A stretch of DNA of 64,000 bases, from contig JACAEM010000011.1 in assembly GCA_013388855.1 (NCBI GenBank), forward strand, positions 61,660 to 125,659, given 5' to 3'. This stretch comes from Chloroflexota bacterium. Its GTDB lineage: Bacteria; Chloroflexota; Anaerolineae; Anaerolineales; Villigracilaceae. The notes below the pieces were generated by a model. That model saw only the letters and a program-made list of their open reading frames with translations, was not told where the DNA came from and did no database searches. A program made the translations under genes and the position numbers. Shown piece by piece: positions 44,358-53,229 of the stretch; the stretch's first letter is position 1; each line of letters opens with the position of its first letter.

Positions 44358-46982
44358 CTAGAGAGGCAACCATACCCTGAAGATCGAACCTTCCCCCGGC
44401 TGGCTTTCGACATCGATCTGCCCGCCGTGGCCGGTGACGATCCCGTAGGTGACTGACAGTCCCAAACCGGTGCCTCCTTGATCTCCTTTCGTTGTAAAAA
44501 AAGGTTCAAAGATACGGGACTGGTCCAATTGCGAAATCCCAACACCCGTATCGCGGACCGTTACTTCCACGCCGTTTCGTCCGTCCCGCACGGCAGTCGA
44601 TGACGATATTTCCAATTCGCCCCCGCCGGGCATGGCTTGCAGCGCGTTGTGAACAAGATTGAGGAGCACCTGTTTCATCTGGTTCGCGTCCATCCGCACC
44701 CACGGCAGGCTTTCCTCCAAATCGAGAATCAACTCCACGCCGTTCGTGTGGATGAGATGCCGACTCAATGCGACGACATCCTCGATCACCTCATTCATGG
44801 AGGCGTTTGCCCGCGTACTTTCGCTCTGCCGCGCAAAATCGAGCAGACGACGGACCACATCGCGCGCCCGGGCCGATTCGCGCACAACCAGCTCAAGATC
44901 TTTACGAGTGGCGCTCGTCTCAGGAATTTCCTCCATGGCCAACTCGGCAAACCCCATCACAGACGTCAGCGGGTTGTTCAACTCATGGGCGATTCCTGCC
45001 GCCATTTCTCCAACCGCCGCGAGTTTTGCGGCTTGCACGAGACGGTTCTCTGCAGAACGTTGTGCCTCCATCCGTTCATTTAACTCGACCTGCATGGAAC
45101 GGAGTTGATCGATGGTTACCTGCAGCCGCTGGTATTGATCCGCGCTGGTGATGACGCTGGCAAGGATGCCCGCCAGCGACTCGAGCGCGATGAAATCATT
45201 GTGTGTGAACGCGTTGCGGGAGCTGCTCTCGACGTCAAGGATGCCAAGAATTTTCGCCCCATCGCGGATCGCGACACACATCTCCGAGCCTGCCTGCCAG
45301 CCTTTGATGGAACGATAGCGGGTATCAAGCAGGACATCGTTGACCACTACGCTCTCGCCTGTTTCAAAAACATACCCGGTGATCCCATCGATGACGGGGA
45401 CCTCGAAGGATTTCATGGCGCGCTTGACCACGTTCGGGCTAGCGCCGCCGAAACCGCCAATGGTCAATTTGCCCTGTTCATCCGCAAGGAAGACAGCCGC
45501 CAATTCATAAGCGAAATACCGTGCAAGCAACTCGGCAGTGATCTCCGCCACTTCGCGGGGGTCGGTAAGGCCGATTACCTGCTGAACCACTTCATGGATC
45601 AATCCCAGGTTCCGGGCGCGACCCTCCGCCTCCTCGCGCAGGCGTGTGTAATCGGCAAGGCTCGCGAGATGACTGGCGACAACGACGATCAGGCTTTCGT
45701 CATACAAATTGAACGCGTTCCTCTGCATACTCTCCACGCACAGGATGCCAATAATCTGCCCGCGAAAACGCAAAGGAACGTACAAACCGGACTGTACGCC
45801 ATCGTAGAGCGGGACGGAATCGCTCCCCTCAAAATCGACCAGCCGCATCTTCTGATTGTTTCGCAACAGAGGGGCGATACGGTGTTCGTCCGCGCTTCGC
45901 ACGGTCGATGTCATATTCCCGTCGCTGCTTCGATATTCGTTCAACAGACGGTTGTCGGAAGACAACAAATACAATACGATCAGCTCCGTACCGAAGGCAC
46001 GCGAAAGCAGGGCAAACATGCGGCGGGCGATCTGGTCGAGGTTGCGCCCCGAGGAGACCGTCAATGCGAAATCGTTCAGCACGGCAAGTCGTTTCAGATG
46101 ACCGGCCAATTCGTCGAAAGTGATGATGGTTTCGATGGATGGCGCCACCTGTGTGGCAAGGTCGATCAACCGGTTCCATTCATCCCCTTTGAATTCGCTC
46201 GCGCGCCACAATGCCAGCGCGCCGATCAAACGTTGACCGATGATAAGCGGAATACATGTCCACACCCGTGTGTTCGACCTCAAACCTTTATGGGGGATTT
46301 CGGACCAAAGTGGGTCGTTTCGAGTGACGACCATCGATGTCAGATTGCGATTCATCCGCCGAAACAGGGTATGCGCCTCGATAGACAGGACAAGGTCGAC
46401 GCACAAGGGCGCATTCCATTGGGCACGCACTTCGAGCGAGTCGCCGCGTCGAATCGCGATCCAGCCCCCTTGTACAGAAACGAGGCGGGCAAATGAGGTG
46501 AGTGCCCGGTCCAATGCGCGCGGCAGGTCGTACGGATTCTCCGAATCCAGATCGGGGACAAGCAAGGACGCCGCAACGGAGGAGGAGGCGTGCGCGTCAG
46601 CCGCCGTCTCATCCGACCGCATCCCGGAAACGACCAGCCGCCACAACCTCTGCGCTTCGTTCGACAATTGATCCGCCCCCGCCAGCACCACCCGGGAGGC
46701 TCCCGCCAATGGAAAAGCAAACAACCGGCCGACATCTAATTGACTGGACGATGGAAGCGAAACGGAACGTCCCTGTCCGCCGCTCAAGGCGCCGCACAAC
46801 CACGAATCGACTTCCGCTTTGGCAAGGAATTTTACCAGGCTGGGCTGAATCTTTTTACCAAGACGATAGTTCGAAAGCACGCGCCATTTGCCCGCCTCCC
46901 GCTCGACCAACGCCGACCACACCACGTTGGTCAACTGACTGGCTTCCTTGAGTTGAGTCTCGATCGAAATGCGATTCGACAT
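44358..46982 (-). CDS. Multi-GAF soluble histidine kinase
   Basis: An 874-residue cytoplasmic kinase. A degenerate N-terminal GAF-like region (~1-125), three recognisable GAF domains (~150-310, ~315-460, ~470-630; e.g. VPLRFRGQIIGILCVES, GAKILGILDVESS), HisKA with His666 in GIAHELNNPLTSVMGF and HATPase_c (NLVHNALQAMPGGGE, DTGVGIS, GGTGLGLSV). It is first in the three-gene operon. The start MSNRISIE is chosen because a TATAAT box (46990-46995) lies only 7 bp upstream; an ATG/ACG-side extension would start inside the promoter. No Shine-Dalgarno is evident, so the mRNA may be nearly leaderless. Confidence 0.9.
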   Translation of the reverse strand: MSNRISIETQLKEASQLTNVVWSALVEREAGKWRVLSNYRLGKKIQPSLVKFLAKAEVDSWLCGALSGGQGRSVSLPSSSQLDVGRLFAFPLAGASRVVLAGADQLSNEAQRLWRLVVSGMRSDETAADAHASSSVAASLLVPDLDSENPYDLPRALDRALTSFARLVSVQGGWIAIRRGDSLEVRAQWNAPLCVDLVLSIEAHTLFRRMNRNLTSMVVTRNDPLWSEIPHKGLRSNTRVWTCIPLIIGQRLIGALALWRASEFKGDEWNRLIDLATQVAPSIETIITFDELAGHLKRLAVLNDFALTVSSGRNLDQIARRMFALLSRAFGTELIVLYLLSSDNRLLNEYRSSDGNMTSTVRSADEHRIAPLLRNNQKMRLVDFEGSDSVPLYDGVQSGLYVPLRFRGQIIGILCVESMQRNAFNLYDESLIVVVASHLASLADYTRLREEAEGRARNLGLIHEVVQQVIGLTDPREVAEITAELLARYFAYELAAVFLADEQGKLTIGGFGGASPNVVKRAMKSFEVPVIDGITGYVFETGESVVVNDVLLDTRYRSIKGWQAGSEMCVAIRDGAKILGILDVESSSRNAFTHNDFIALESLAGILASVITSADQYQRLQVTIDQLRSMQVELNERMEAQRSAENRLVQAAKLAAVGEMAAGIAHELNNPLTSVMGFAELAMEEIPETSATRKDLELVVRESARARDVVRRLLDFARQSESTRANASMNEVIEDVVALSRHLIHTNGVELILDLEESLPWVRMDANQMKQVLLNLVHNALQAMPGGGELEISSSTAVRDGRNGVEVTVRDTGVGISQLDQSRIFEPFFTTKGDQGGTGLGLSVTYGIVTGHGGQIDVESQPGEGSIFRVWLPL

Positions 46983-46989
46983 TGCGATA

Positions 46990-46995
46990 ATTATA
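46990..46995 (-). promoter_or_regulatory. Candidate -10 box for a near-leaderless kinase transcript
   Basis: TATAAT on the minus strand ends 7 bp before the kinase ATG at 46982. The -35 region (TTATGC with 17 bp spacing) is weak. Transcription would start at or next to the start codon. Confidence 0.35.
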
Positions 46996-47049
46996 CAGCA
47001 GGTCACAGCATAGCATAAAATCCCTGCGCCGCAATGGTAGAATCAATTC

Positions 47050-48402
47050 ATGACCGACCTCATCGTTATCGGCGGCGGGCTGGCTGGAAGTGAAGCCGCC
47101 TGGCAAGCCGCCCAACATGGACTTGACGTCCGCCTCTTCGAAATGCGACCTGCCCAGCAGACAGGAGCACACCAGACTCAGGAACTGGCAGAACTGGTGT
47201 GCTCAAACTCTCTCGGCTCGAATCTACCCGACCGCGCCTCCGGCGTGCTCAAGAACGAAACGCGCCTGCTCGGCTCGATGCTGCTAGAATGCGCCGAGAA
47301 AGCCGCCCTGCCCGCAGGTGGAGCATTGGCGGTTGACCGTGAACTCTTTGCACGGCTCGTCACAGAGCGGATCGAAAGCCATCCGAACATCGAGATCATC
47401 CGTGAGGAAGTGAAGGAAATCCCTTCTTCCCCCGCCATCATCGCCAGCGGACCGTTGACGTCTCCTTCGCTTTCGAAATCCATCGCGGCGCTGAGCGGCG
47501 AGGAGCATCTTTTTTTCTTCGATGCGATTGCGCCGGTCATCCATGCCGAGTCGATCAACATGGAAATCGCCTTTCGCGCCTCGCGGTACGGCTCCGGCGA
47601 ACAGGAGGAAGGCGATTACATCAACTGCCCATTTACGAAGGATGAGTACTATGCCTTCGTGGATGCGCTGCTCCATGCGGAACGAATCGAACTGCGTTCC
47701 TTCGAGGACGCCATCAAAAGCGGAGTGAAAGCCGGTCACTTCTTCGAAGGCTGCCTGCCCATCGAAACCATCGCCGAGCGCGGGTTGGACTCGCTGGCGT
47801 TCGGTCCCATGCGCCCGGTCGGGCTGCGCGATCCGCGCACGGGGAGACGTCCATATGCGGTGGTGCAACTGCGGCAGGATAATCTTGCGGGCAGCCTCTA
47901 CAATCTCGTTGGGTTTCAGACCAACCTCAAATTCCCCGAACAGAAGCGTGTCCTACGGATGATCCCCGGACTGGAGAATGCCGAATTCATGCGCTATGGT
48001 CAGATGCATCGAAATACCTTCATCGCTTCCCCCAAACTCCTGCGCCCCACGCTGCAACATATCGCACGCGACAACTTGTTCTTCGCCGGTCAGATCACAG
48101 GCGTGGAAGGCTATATGGGCAATATTGCCACCGGCTTGCTGGCGGGCATAAATGCCGCACGACTGCATCACGGCGAAGGGCCTCTCACGCTCCCGCAAAC
48201 CACCATGCTCGGCGCGCTCTGCCACTACGTCACACACGCCGACCTCAAGGATTTCCAGCCAATGAAGGCAAATTTCGGGATTCTCCCGCCGCTTGCATCC
48301 GCCTCCAAAATCGGAAAGCGCGAGCGCGGCAAAGCCTACGCAGAACGTTCGCTGGCGGATCTGGAATCCGCCCTGGGGTTTCTCCACTCTTATGAAAAAT
48401 AG
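47050..48402 (+). CDS. trmFO: Methylenetetrahydrofolate-tRNA-(uracil-5-)-methyltransferase TrmFO
   Basis: A 450-residue FAD- and folate-dependent enzyme that makes 5-methyluridine at tRNA position 54. The N-terminal FAD motif [15 protein letters not shown] is followed by the family-specific segments [24 protein letters not shown] and [12 protein letters not shown], and at the C-terminus [19 protein letters not shown]. Full length for the family. It is divergent from the kinase operon with 67 bp between start codons, and overlaps the peptidase gene by 11 bp. Confidence 0.97.
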   Translation: MTDLIVIGGGLAGSEAAWQAAQHGLDVRLFEMRPAQQTGAHQTQELAELVCSNSLGSNLPDRASGVLKNETRLLGSMLLECAEKAALPAGGALAVDRELFARLVTERIESHPNIEIIREEVKEIPSSPAIIASGPLTSPSLSKSIAALSGEEHLFFFDAIAPVIHAESINMEIAFRASRYGSGEQEEGDYINCPFTKDEYYAFVDALLHAERIELRSFEDAIKSGVKAGHFFEGCLPIETIAERGLDSLAFGPMRPVGLRDPRTGRRPYAVVQLRQDNLAGSLYNLVGFQTNLKFPEQKRVLRMIPGLENAEFMRYGQMHRNTFIASPKLLRPTLQHIARDNLFFAGQITGVEGYMGNIATGLLAGINAARLHHGEGPLTLPQTTMLGALCHYVTHADLKDFQPMKANFGILPPLASASKIGKRERGKAYAERSLADLESALGFLHSYEK

Positions 48403-49303
48403 ATCCATTGCCATCTATCTTTCCATCATTGGATTGCTGTTCATCAGCATGGTCGGATGGTACTTGTATGCGTTTCGCTCCCAGCCGGAAGAGGCTCCGC
48501 TAGCCTTCGACGGTCAACGCGCCTATGCGGACGTGGAGACGCAGGTTGCCTTCGGTCCGCGTTTCCCCGGTACGGAAGGGCACGACCGGATCCGCGGTTG
48601 GATCGCAGACCAACTCGCCGCCGCGGGCTGGCAGGTCGAAACCCAGGCGTCCGAAGCGATGGGGCACACGATATACAATCTCATCGGCAGGAATAGCGAA
48701 GAGCCTCCGCAGATCATCATCGGCGCTCATTACGATTCGCGTATGTTCGCTGACAATGACCCCGATCCTGCAAACCGTACCCGGCCTGTTCCTGCCGCCA
48801 ATGATGGGGCATCAGGGGTTGCTGTCCTGCTTGAACTGGCGCGCAGTCTGCCGGACGATGCCGTTCCGGTATGGCTGGTCTTCTTCGATGCGGAAGATAA
48901 TGGTCGTATCGAAGGCTGGGAGTGGATCCTTGGCTCGCGTGAGTTTGTCAGGAACAACCCTGCCGTTCAGCCCGATGCTGTGATTATCGTCGACATGATT
49001 GGCGATGCGGACCTGAACATCTACAAGGAGCGCAACTCCAATGCCGAGTTGACCGAAGAAATCTGGATAGTCGCCAGGGAACTTGGGTATGAAGACACCT
49101 TCATCCCCGAATATAAATATTCGATGATCGACGACCATACGCCCTTCCTGGAGGCTGGCATCCCCGCCGTGGACATCATCGACTTTGACTATCCTCACTG
49201 GCACACGCTCGCAGACACCCCCGACAAGGTCTCGGCGGAAAGTTTGCAAATCGTGGGAGAGACCATCCGCACATGGATCATCCAGCAAAGCGGGCAACCC
49301 TGA
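48392..49303 (+). CDS. M28-family zinc metallopeptidase, membrane-anchored
   Basis: A 303-residue protein with one N-terminal membrane anchor or uncleaved signal (about 5-27) and an M28 peptidase domain outside the membrane. The zinc ligands and catalytic residues can be placed: His in IIGAHYDSR, bridging Asp in AANDGASG, Glu-Glu-like site in VFFDAEDNG, Asp in [11 protein letters not shown] and the final His in [16 protein letters not shown]. The family includes aminopeptidases and bacterial glutaminyl cyclases; the [13 protein letters not shown] ending is found in both, so the reaction is left open. The ATG at 48392 overlaps the trmFO stop by 11 bp. Confidence 0.87.
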   Translation: MKNRSIAIYLSIIGLLFISMVGWYLYAFRSQPEEAPLAFDGQRAYADVETQVAFGPRFPGTEGHDRIRGWIADQLAAAGWQVETQASEAMGHTIYNLIGRNSEEPPQIIIGAHYDSRMFADNDPDPANRTRPVPAANDGASGVAVLLELARSLPDDAVPVWLVFFDAEDNGRIEGWEWILGSREFVRNNPAVQPDAVIIVDMIGDADLNIYKERNSNAELTEEIWIVARELGYEDTFIPEYKYSMIDDHTPFLEAGIPAVDIIDFDYPHWHTLADTPDKVSAESLQIVGETIRTWIIQQSGQP

Positions 49304-49316
49304 TAAAATAACGCCA

Positions 49317-50564
49317 GTGCCTAGGAAAACCGCTACTCCTCCCATTCAAAAAATACTCGCCAAGGTGCGCCCGGTCTGGATCGAACGCGTAGGGCGGGAG
49401 CTGGCGCGAGGGATGGAAGTACGGGCAGACTTCGAAGAACAGCTTGCCCGTCTCTTTGATTTGCTCGAACAATCCGTCACCACAGGCGACCCGGCATGGA
49501 TGGACTCGATCCTGCTCGACTGGGCTAAGTCGTCCACCGAGACCAATCTTGAAGAAGGTTTGTATCATGTTTCGTTCCTAATCAACCGCATGATCGCACT
49601 GACCATCCAGGTGGCGCGTGAGACGCTGCCCAAGCAGCAGGCGCTGGACTTGCTGGCGGCAGTCATCCCGATCTATACCTACGGGCTGGGTGTGGTGGCA
49701 CGTTACGAAATGGAGACACGAGTTGCCCACATTTCCAACGAAATGGAAAAAGTGCAAAAGCAGATGGAACGGGTGGATAAGAGCAAGTCTGCGTTTATCT
49801 CGGTGGCAGCGCACGAACTCAAGACCCCCATCACGCTGATCGAAGGCTATTCTTCCATGATGGAAGACCTGATACAGGCAGGCAAGGGCGCAGACCTGAA
49901 CAGCCTGCTGAAAGGCATGACCACCGGCATCGACCGCCTGCGCGCCATCGTGGACGATATGATCGATGTCTCGATGATCGACAATGACCTGCTGAAGTTG
50001 AACTTTCAACCTATGCAGATCAGCCAGATGGTCGAAGCGTTGTACCTGGAGGTCGAGCATACTGTGCAGGTCCGCCGGCTGACTGTGGAACGAAAAGATT
50101 TTGAAGGGAACAAACAATGGATCTACGTCGATCCGGCACGGATGCAACAGGCGTTACGGAACGTACTGAATAATGCGATAAAATACACGCCTGACGGTGG
50201 AACCATTACCATCGACGGCAGATCACTGCCCGGTTTTATCGAAGTGACCGTTAGAGACACGGGCATCGGCATTTCGCAGGAAAACCAGTCTCTGATCTTC
50301 GAGAAGTTCGGGCAGCTTGGGCGCGTGGAACTGCATTCGAGCGGCAAGACCAAATTTAAAGGCGGCGGACCGGGGCTGGGACTCTCCATTTCGCGCGGCA
50401 TCCTGGAGGCGCATGGTGGTTCGATCTGGGTGGAGTCGCCCGGTTATGACGAAAAGGAATGCCCGGGTTCCACATTCCACATCCTCATCCCCGCCCGCAC
50501 AGAGTCGCCGGACCCGAAGATGGCAAAGCTGTTCGATACCCTTGGAAAACAAAAATCCCCATAA
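49317..50564 (+). CDS. Soluble histidine kinase with helical N-terminal (RsbRD-N-like) domain
   Basis: About 415 residues from the GTG at 49317, which lies 13 bp after the peptidase stop; no strong ribosome-binding site is seen, so the start is uncertain. Residues ~10-135 are all-helical (VGRELARGMEVRADFEEQL, WMDSILLDWAKSSTET) and resemble the RsbRD N-terminal sensor fold, an inference. Then a short coiled coil, HisKA with His166 in VAAHELKTPITLIEGY, and HATPase_c (NVLNNAIKYTPDGG, DTGIGIS, GGGPGLGLSIS). No response regulator is adjacent, so it is an orphan kinase within a housekeeping run. Confidence 0.87.
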   Translation: MPRKTATPPIQKILAKVRPVWIERVGRELARGMEVRADFEEQLARLFDLLEQSVTTGDPAWMDSILLDWAKSSTETNLEEGLYHVSFLINRMIALTIQVARETLPKQQALDLLAAVIPIYTYGLGVVARYEMETRVAHISNEMEKVQKQMERVDKSKSAFISVAAHELKTPITLIEGYSSMMEDLIQAGKGADLNSLLKGMTTGIDRLRAIVDDMIDVSMIDNDLLKLNFQPMQISQMVEALYLEVEHTVQVRRLTVERKDFEGNKQWIYVDPARMQQALRNVLNNAIKYTPDGGTITIDGRSLPGFIEVTVRDTGIGISQENQSLIFEKFGQLGRVELHSSGKTKFKGGGPGLGLSISRGILEAHGGSIWVESPGYDEKECPGSTFHILIPARTESPDPKMAKLFDTLGKQKSP

Positions 50565-50650
50565 CATGTCATCCCGAGCGGTAGCGACGGACCTCCAACA
50601 AGAGGGAGAGACCCTTCGCTCCGTTCGGGAGTGAGACGCGATCAAATTAC
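50565..50650. repeat. Dispersed-repeat fragment between kinase and hflX
   Basis: The 86-bp gap begins with CATGTCATCCCGAGCGG and ends with CGCTCCGTTCGGGAGTGA, an imperfect inverted pair (CCCGAGCG against CGTTCGGG). This style of 'GTCATnCnGAGCG...' hairpin repeat recurs at 166-235. It leaves hflX with only a weak ribosome-binding site. Confidence 0.4.
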
Positions 50651-52009
50651 ATGCCTAAAAAAACTCCTCAGCCCACCACTCCCCCGCGCGAACGGGCGTT
50701 TCTCGTCGGCGTGGACCTGTTCCAGCAGAAAACGCATCTCTCGCTCGAAGACTCGCTCAATGAGTTGACGCTGCTCGCCGACACAGCCGGTCTGGACGTG
50801 GTTGGCGAGTTGACACAGAAACTCGACAAACCGCATGTCAAAACATACATCGGTCCCGGCAAAGTGGACGAGTTGAAGATGCTTGTCGAAGAGACGATCT
50901 CGCAGGTCGTCATTTTCGACGACGAACTTTCGCCGCGTCATCAGCGCGAACTGCAGCTGGCGCTCGGCAGGAATGTCCGCGTACTCGACCGCACCGCCCT
51001 GATCCTCGACATCTTCGCCCAGCATGCCCATACGAAAGAAGGAATGCTGCAAGTGGAACTGGCGCAATATGAGTATTACCTGCCGCGCCTCACCGGTCAA
51101 TGGACACACCTCGAACGACAGGCAGGCGGAGGCGGCGGACGCGCCGGCTCGACAGGCGGCGTGGGCTTGCGCGGTCCTGGTGAGACACAATTGGAAGTCG
51201 ACAAACGAGCCATCCGCAAGCGCATTTCGCATCTCAAAAAGGAACTCGAAAAGGTCAGCGCGCACCGGAACCGTTACCGCGCCCAACGCAAACGGTCACG
51301 CATTCCCACCGTGGCGCTCGTCGGGTACACCAACGCGGGCAAGTCCACGCTTTTGAATCGGCTGGCAAAGTCGGAGGTGTATGTGGCGGATCAGCTATTT
51401 GCCACGCTCGATCCCACCACCCGCCGCGTGGAACTGCCCGGCGGCTATCAGGCGCTGATTACCGACACGGTCGGGTTCATCCAAAAACTGCCAACCACTC
51501 TGATCGAAGCCTTCCACGCCACGCTCGAAGAGATCGTCGAAGCTGACCTGCTGTTGCATGTGGTGGACATTTCGCACCCCAACGCGCTCAATCAGTTCAA
51601 CGCCGTACAGGAGACACTCGACGAACTCGGCGCGCACCATATCCCGGTGGTGACCGCGTTGAACAAAATGGACCGTCTGCGCGATCCCGAATCCGCCAGA
51701 GATGCCGTGAGCCGCTTTTCGAAAGCGGTCACCATCTCCGCATTGGACGGAAGCGGGATGAAGGACCTGCTGAGACTCATCCAGGAAGAATTGTATGAAA
51801 CGTACACACCCGTCCTGGTTCGGCTTCCATATCAGCAGGGAGCGCTCATCTCGTTATTTCACGAAGCGGGGCAGGTCGAACGCATCGAACATGGTCGCGG
51901 CGGCGTGCTCATGCAGGGACGCATCCCCGGTCGTCTGCTGGCGCAGTTCAATAATTGGCAGGTTTCTGCGAACACCCCGGAACCCGAAGAAGAAGAGGAA
52001 GAGATATGA
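50651..52009 (+). CDS. hflX: Ribosome-associated GTPase HflX
   Basis: A 452-residue GTPase that binds the 50S subunit and rescues stalled or hibernating ribosomes. The N-terminal HflX domain contains TYIGPGKVDELK and the Gly-rich GGGGGRAGSTGGVGLRGPGE linker; a coiled coil precedes the G domain (~218-390) with G1 GYTNAGKSTLLN, G3 DTVGFI and G4 NKMD. An acidic tail (EPEEEEEEI) ends the protein. Its stop overlaps the start of a small membrane-protein gene (ATGA). Confidence 0.96.
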   Translation: MPKKTPQPTTPPRERAFLVGVDLFQQKTHLSLEDSLNELTLLADTAGLDVVGELTQKLDKPHVKTYIGPGKVDELKMLVEETISQVVIFDDELSPRHQRELQLALGRNVRVLDRTALILDIFAQHAHTKEGMLQVELAQYEYYLPRLTGQWTHLERQAGGGGGRAGSTGGVGLRGPGETQLEVDKRAIRKRISHLKKELEKVSAHRNRYRAQRKRSRIPTVALVGYTNAGKSTLLNRLAKSEVYVADQLFATLDPTTRRVELPGGYQALITDTVGFIQKLPTTLIEAFHATLEEIVEADLLLHVVDISHPNALNQFNAVQETLDELGAHHIPVVTALNKMDRLRDPESARDAVSRFSKAVTISALDGSGMKDLLRLIQEELYETYTPVLVRLPYQQGALISLFHEAGQVERIEHGRGGVLMQGRIPGRLLAQFNNWQVSANTPEPEEEEEEI

Positions 52010-52215
52010 AATGGCTTTCGAAACTGGTCGACAAGGCGTCTGAATTCTTTGCCCATCGTAAAGGGTTGCTGCCAATGCTTGGCATTCTGCTTGTGATCGT
52101 CAACTTCCTTCTCCCCTTTTTCATGGGACCCAATTTCGTCACGGCGAGCAATCTGTTTTTACATCTCGGCGTCATCGTGGCGGTTATCGGCTTCATGCTT
52201 GCCTGGGCATTGTAG
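52006..52215 (+). CDS. Small two-TM membrane protein, unknown function
   Basis: A 69-residue protein starting MKWLSKLVDKASEFF: an amphipathic N-terminal helix, then two membrane helices (~22-40 and ~48-68) joined by a short loop (GPNFVTASN). The ATG overlaps the hflX stop (ATGA) and GAAGAGG-type purines precede it, so translation is coupled to hflX. I do not recognise the family. Confidence 0.7.
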   Translation: MKWLSKLVDKASEFFAHRKGLLPMLGILLVIVNFLLPFFMGPNFVTASNLFLHLGVIVAVIGFMLAWAL

Positions 52216-52217
52216 CC

Positions 52218-52335
52218 ATGGGTCCTTGCGGGAGCCGAAGGGTCGAAGCAATCTCCGCAACAACGTGACATACCGGATCGCAAGTAGATTGCTTCGTCAC
52301 GCCGGCATCTTCCCTGCAATGACGTGATCGTCCAG
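52218..52335. repeat. Degenerate long-hairpin repeat running into the 3' end of murI
   Basis: GAAGCAATCT near 52236 and AGATTGCTTC near 52288 are an inverted pair, and GCAATGACG follows near 52318. This is the 'CGTCATTGCnnGG...GAAGCAATCT...AGATTGCTTCG' type of repeat common in Anaerolineae. Its right part encodes the last residues and stop codon of murI. Confidence 0.5.
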
Positions 52336-53136
52336 CCATTCGACTTTCCCAACCTCCGCGTCCTCTCCCAGGAACACCGGCAGCATGGTCTTGAGCGCGT
52401 CAGGATCACCCGAAGTAAAGAAACGGACTTCACCGCGCGCCGATGATTGACTCTTACCTCCTCCCGCTTCCAACAACCGCTGGACCTGTCGCGCCACCGA
52501 GGGAGCCGGGTCGATCACCCGAACCTTTTCGCCCACGATCTGCTGAATGAGCGGGATCACAAACGGATAGTGAGTACAGCCCAATACCACGGTATCGATG
52601 TTCTGTTCCAGCATGGGTAATAACGCATCCTCCAGAATTTTGCGCGTCTCACCGCCGGTTAAATTGCCGCGTTCGATCTCCTGCACGAGACCGTTGCAGG
52701 TGTTCTGGAACAATTCCACCCCATTTGCGAAACGCTCGACCACCGAGGCATACAGCGCGCCCTGAAAGGTCGCGGGGGTGGCCAACACGCCCACTTTGCC
52801 CGTCTGCGTATGCTCTGCCGCCGGTTTGACCGCCGGCTCCATGCCCACAAACTGGATGTGAGGGAATCGCCCGCGCAGATATTTCAACGCCGCAGCGGAG
52901 GCAGTATTGCAGGCAACGACAATGATCTTGGCATCGCGCTCCAAAAGAAAGTCGGTGATGGCTTCCGAAAAATTGCGGATCTGCTCCATCGGACGCGGAC
53001 CGTATGGGATGTGCCCCTGGTCGCCGAAGTAGATGACGTGTTCTTCAGGCATTTGCTCCCGGATGGCGCGCAGAACGGAAATTCCGCCCACACCCGAGTC
53101 GAAGATGCCAATGGGAAAAGTTGGGTTGATGGACAT
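52297..53136 (-). CDS. murI: Glutamate racemase
   Basis: A 279-residue cofactor-independent racemase that makes D-glutamate for peptidoglycan. FDSGVGGISVL at the start, YFGDQGHIPYGPR, the first catalytic cysteine in VVACNTASA and the second in VLGCTHYPFVIP are all present. The ATG at 53136 begins the conserved region; a longer frame upstream lacks support. The C-terminal residues after WLDD are encoded by a dispersed repeat, which may have replaced the original tail without harming the fold. Confidence 0.95.
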   Translation of the reverse strand: MSINPTFPIGIFDSGVGGISVLRAIREQMPEEHVIYFGDQGHIPYGPRPMEQIRNFSEAITDFLLERDAKIIVVACNTASAAALKYLRGRFPHIQFVGMEPAVKPAAEHTQTGKVGVLATPATFQGALYASVVERFANGVELFQNTCNGLVQEIERGNLTGGETRKILEDALLPMLEQNIDTVVLGCTHYPFVIPLIQQIVGEKVRVIDPAPSVARQVQRLLEAGGGKSQSSARGEVRFFTSGDPDALKTMLPVFLGEDAEVGKVEWLDDHVIAGKMPA

Positions 53137-53182
53137 GGCAGGAAGTATACTTGGAATCGATTCGCCTTGATGGGGCGGCATT

Positions 53183-53212
53183 AAAAGAGCGGACGCCTTC
53201 CGGCGTCCGCTC
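53183..53212 (-). terminator. Rho-independent terminator of the amylase gene
   Basis: Read on the minus strand, a perfect 11-bp stem GAGCGGACGCC/GGCGTCCGCTC with a 4-nt loop is followed by TTTT. It starts 18 bp after the amylase stop codon. Confidence 0.88.
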
Positions 53213-53229
53213 CTGTTTGAGGAGAACGT

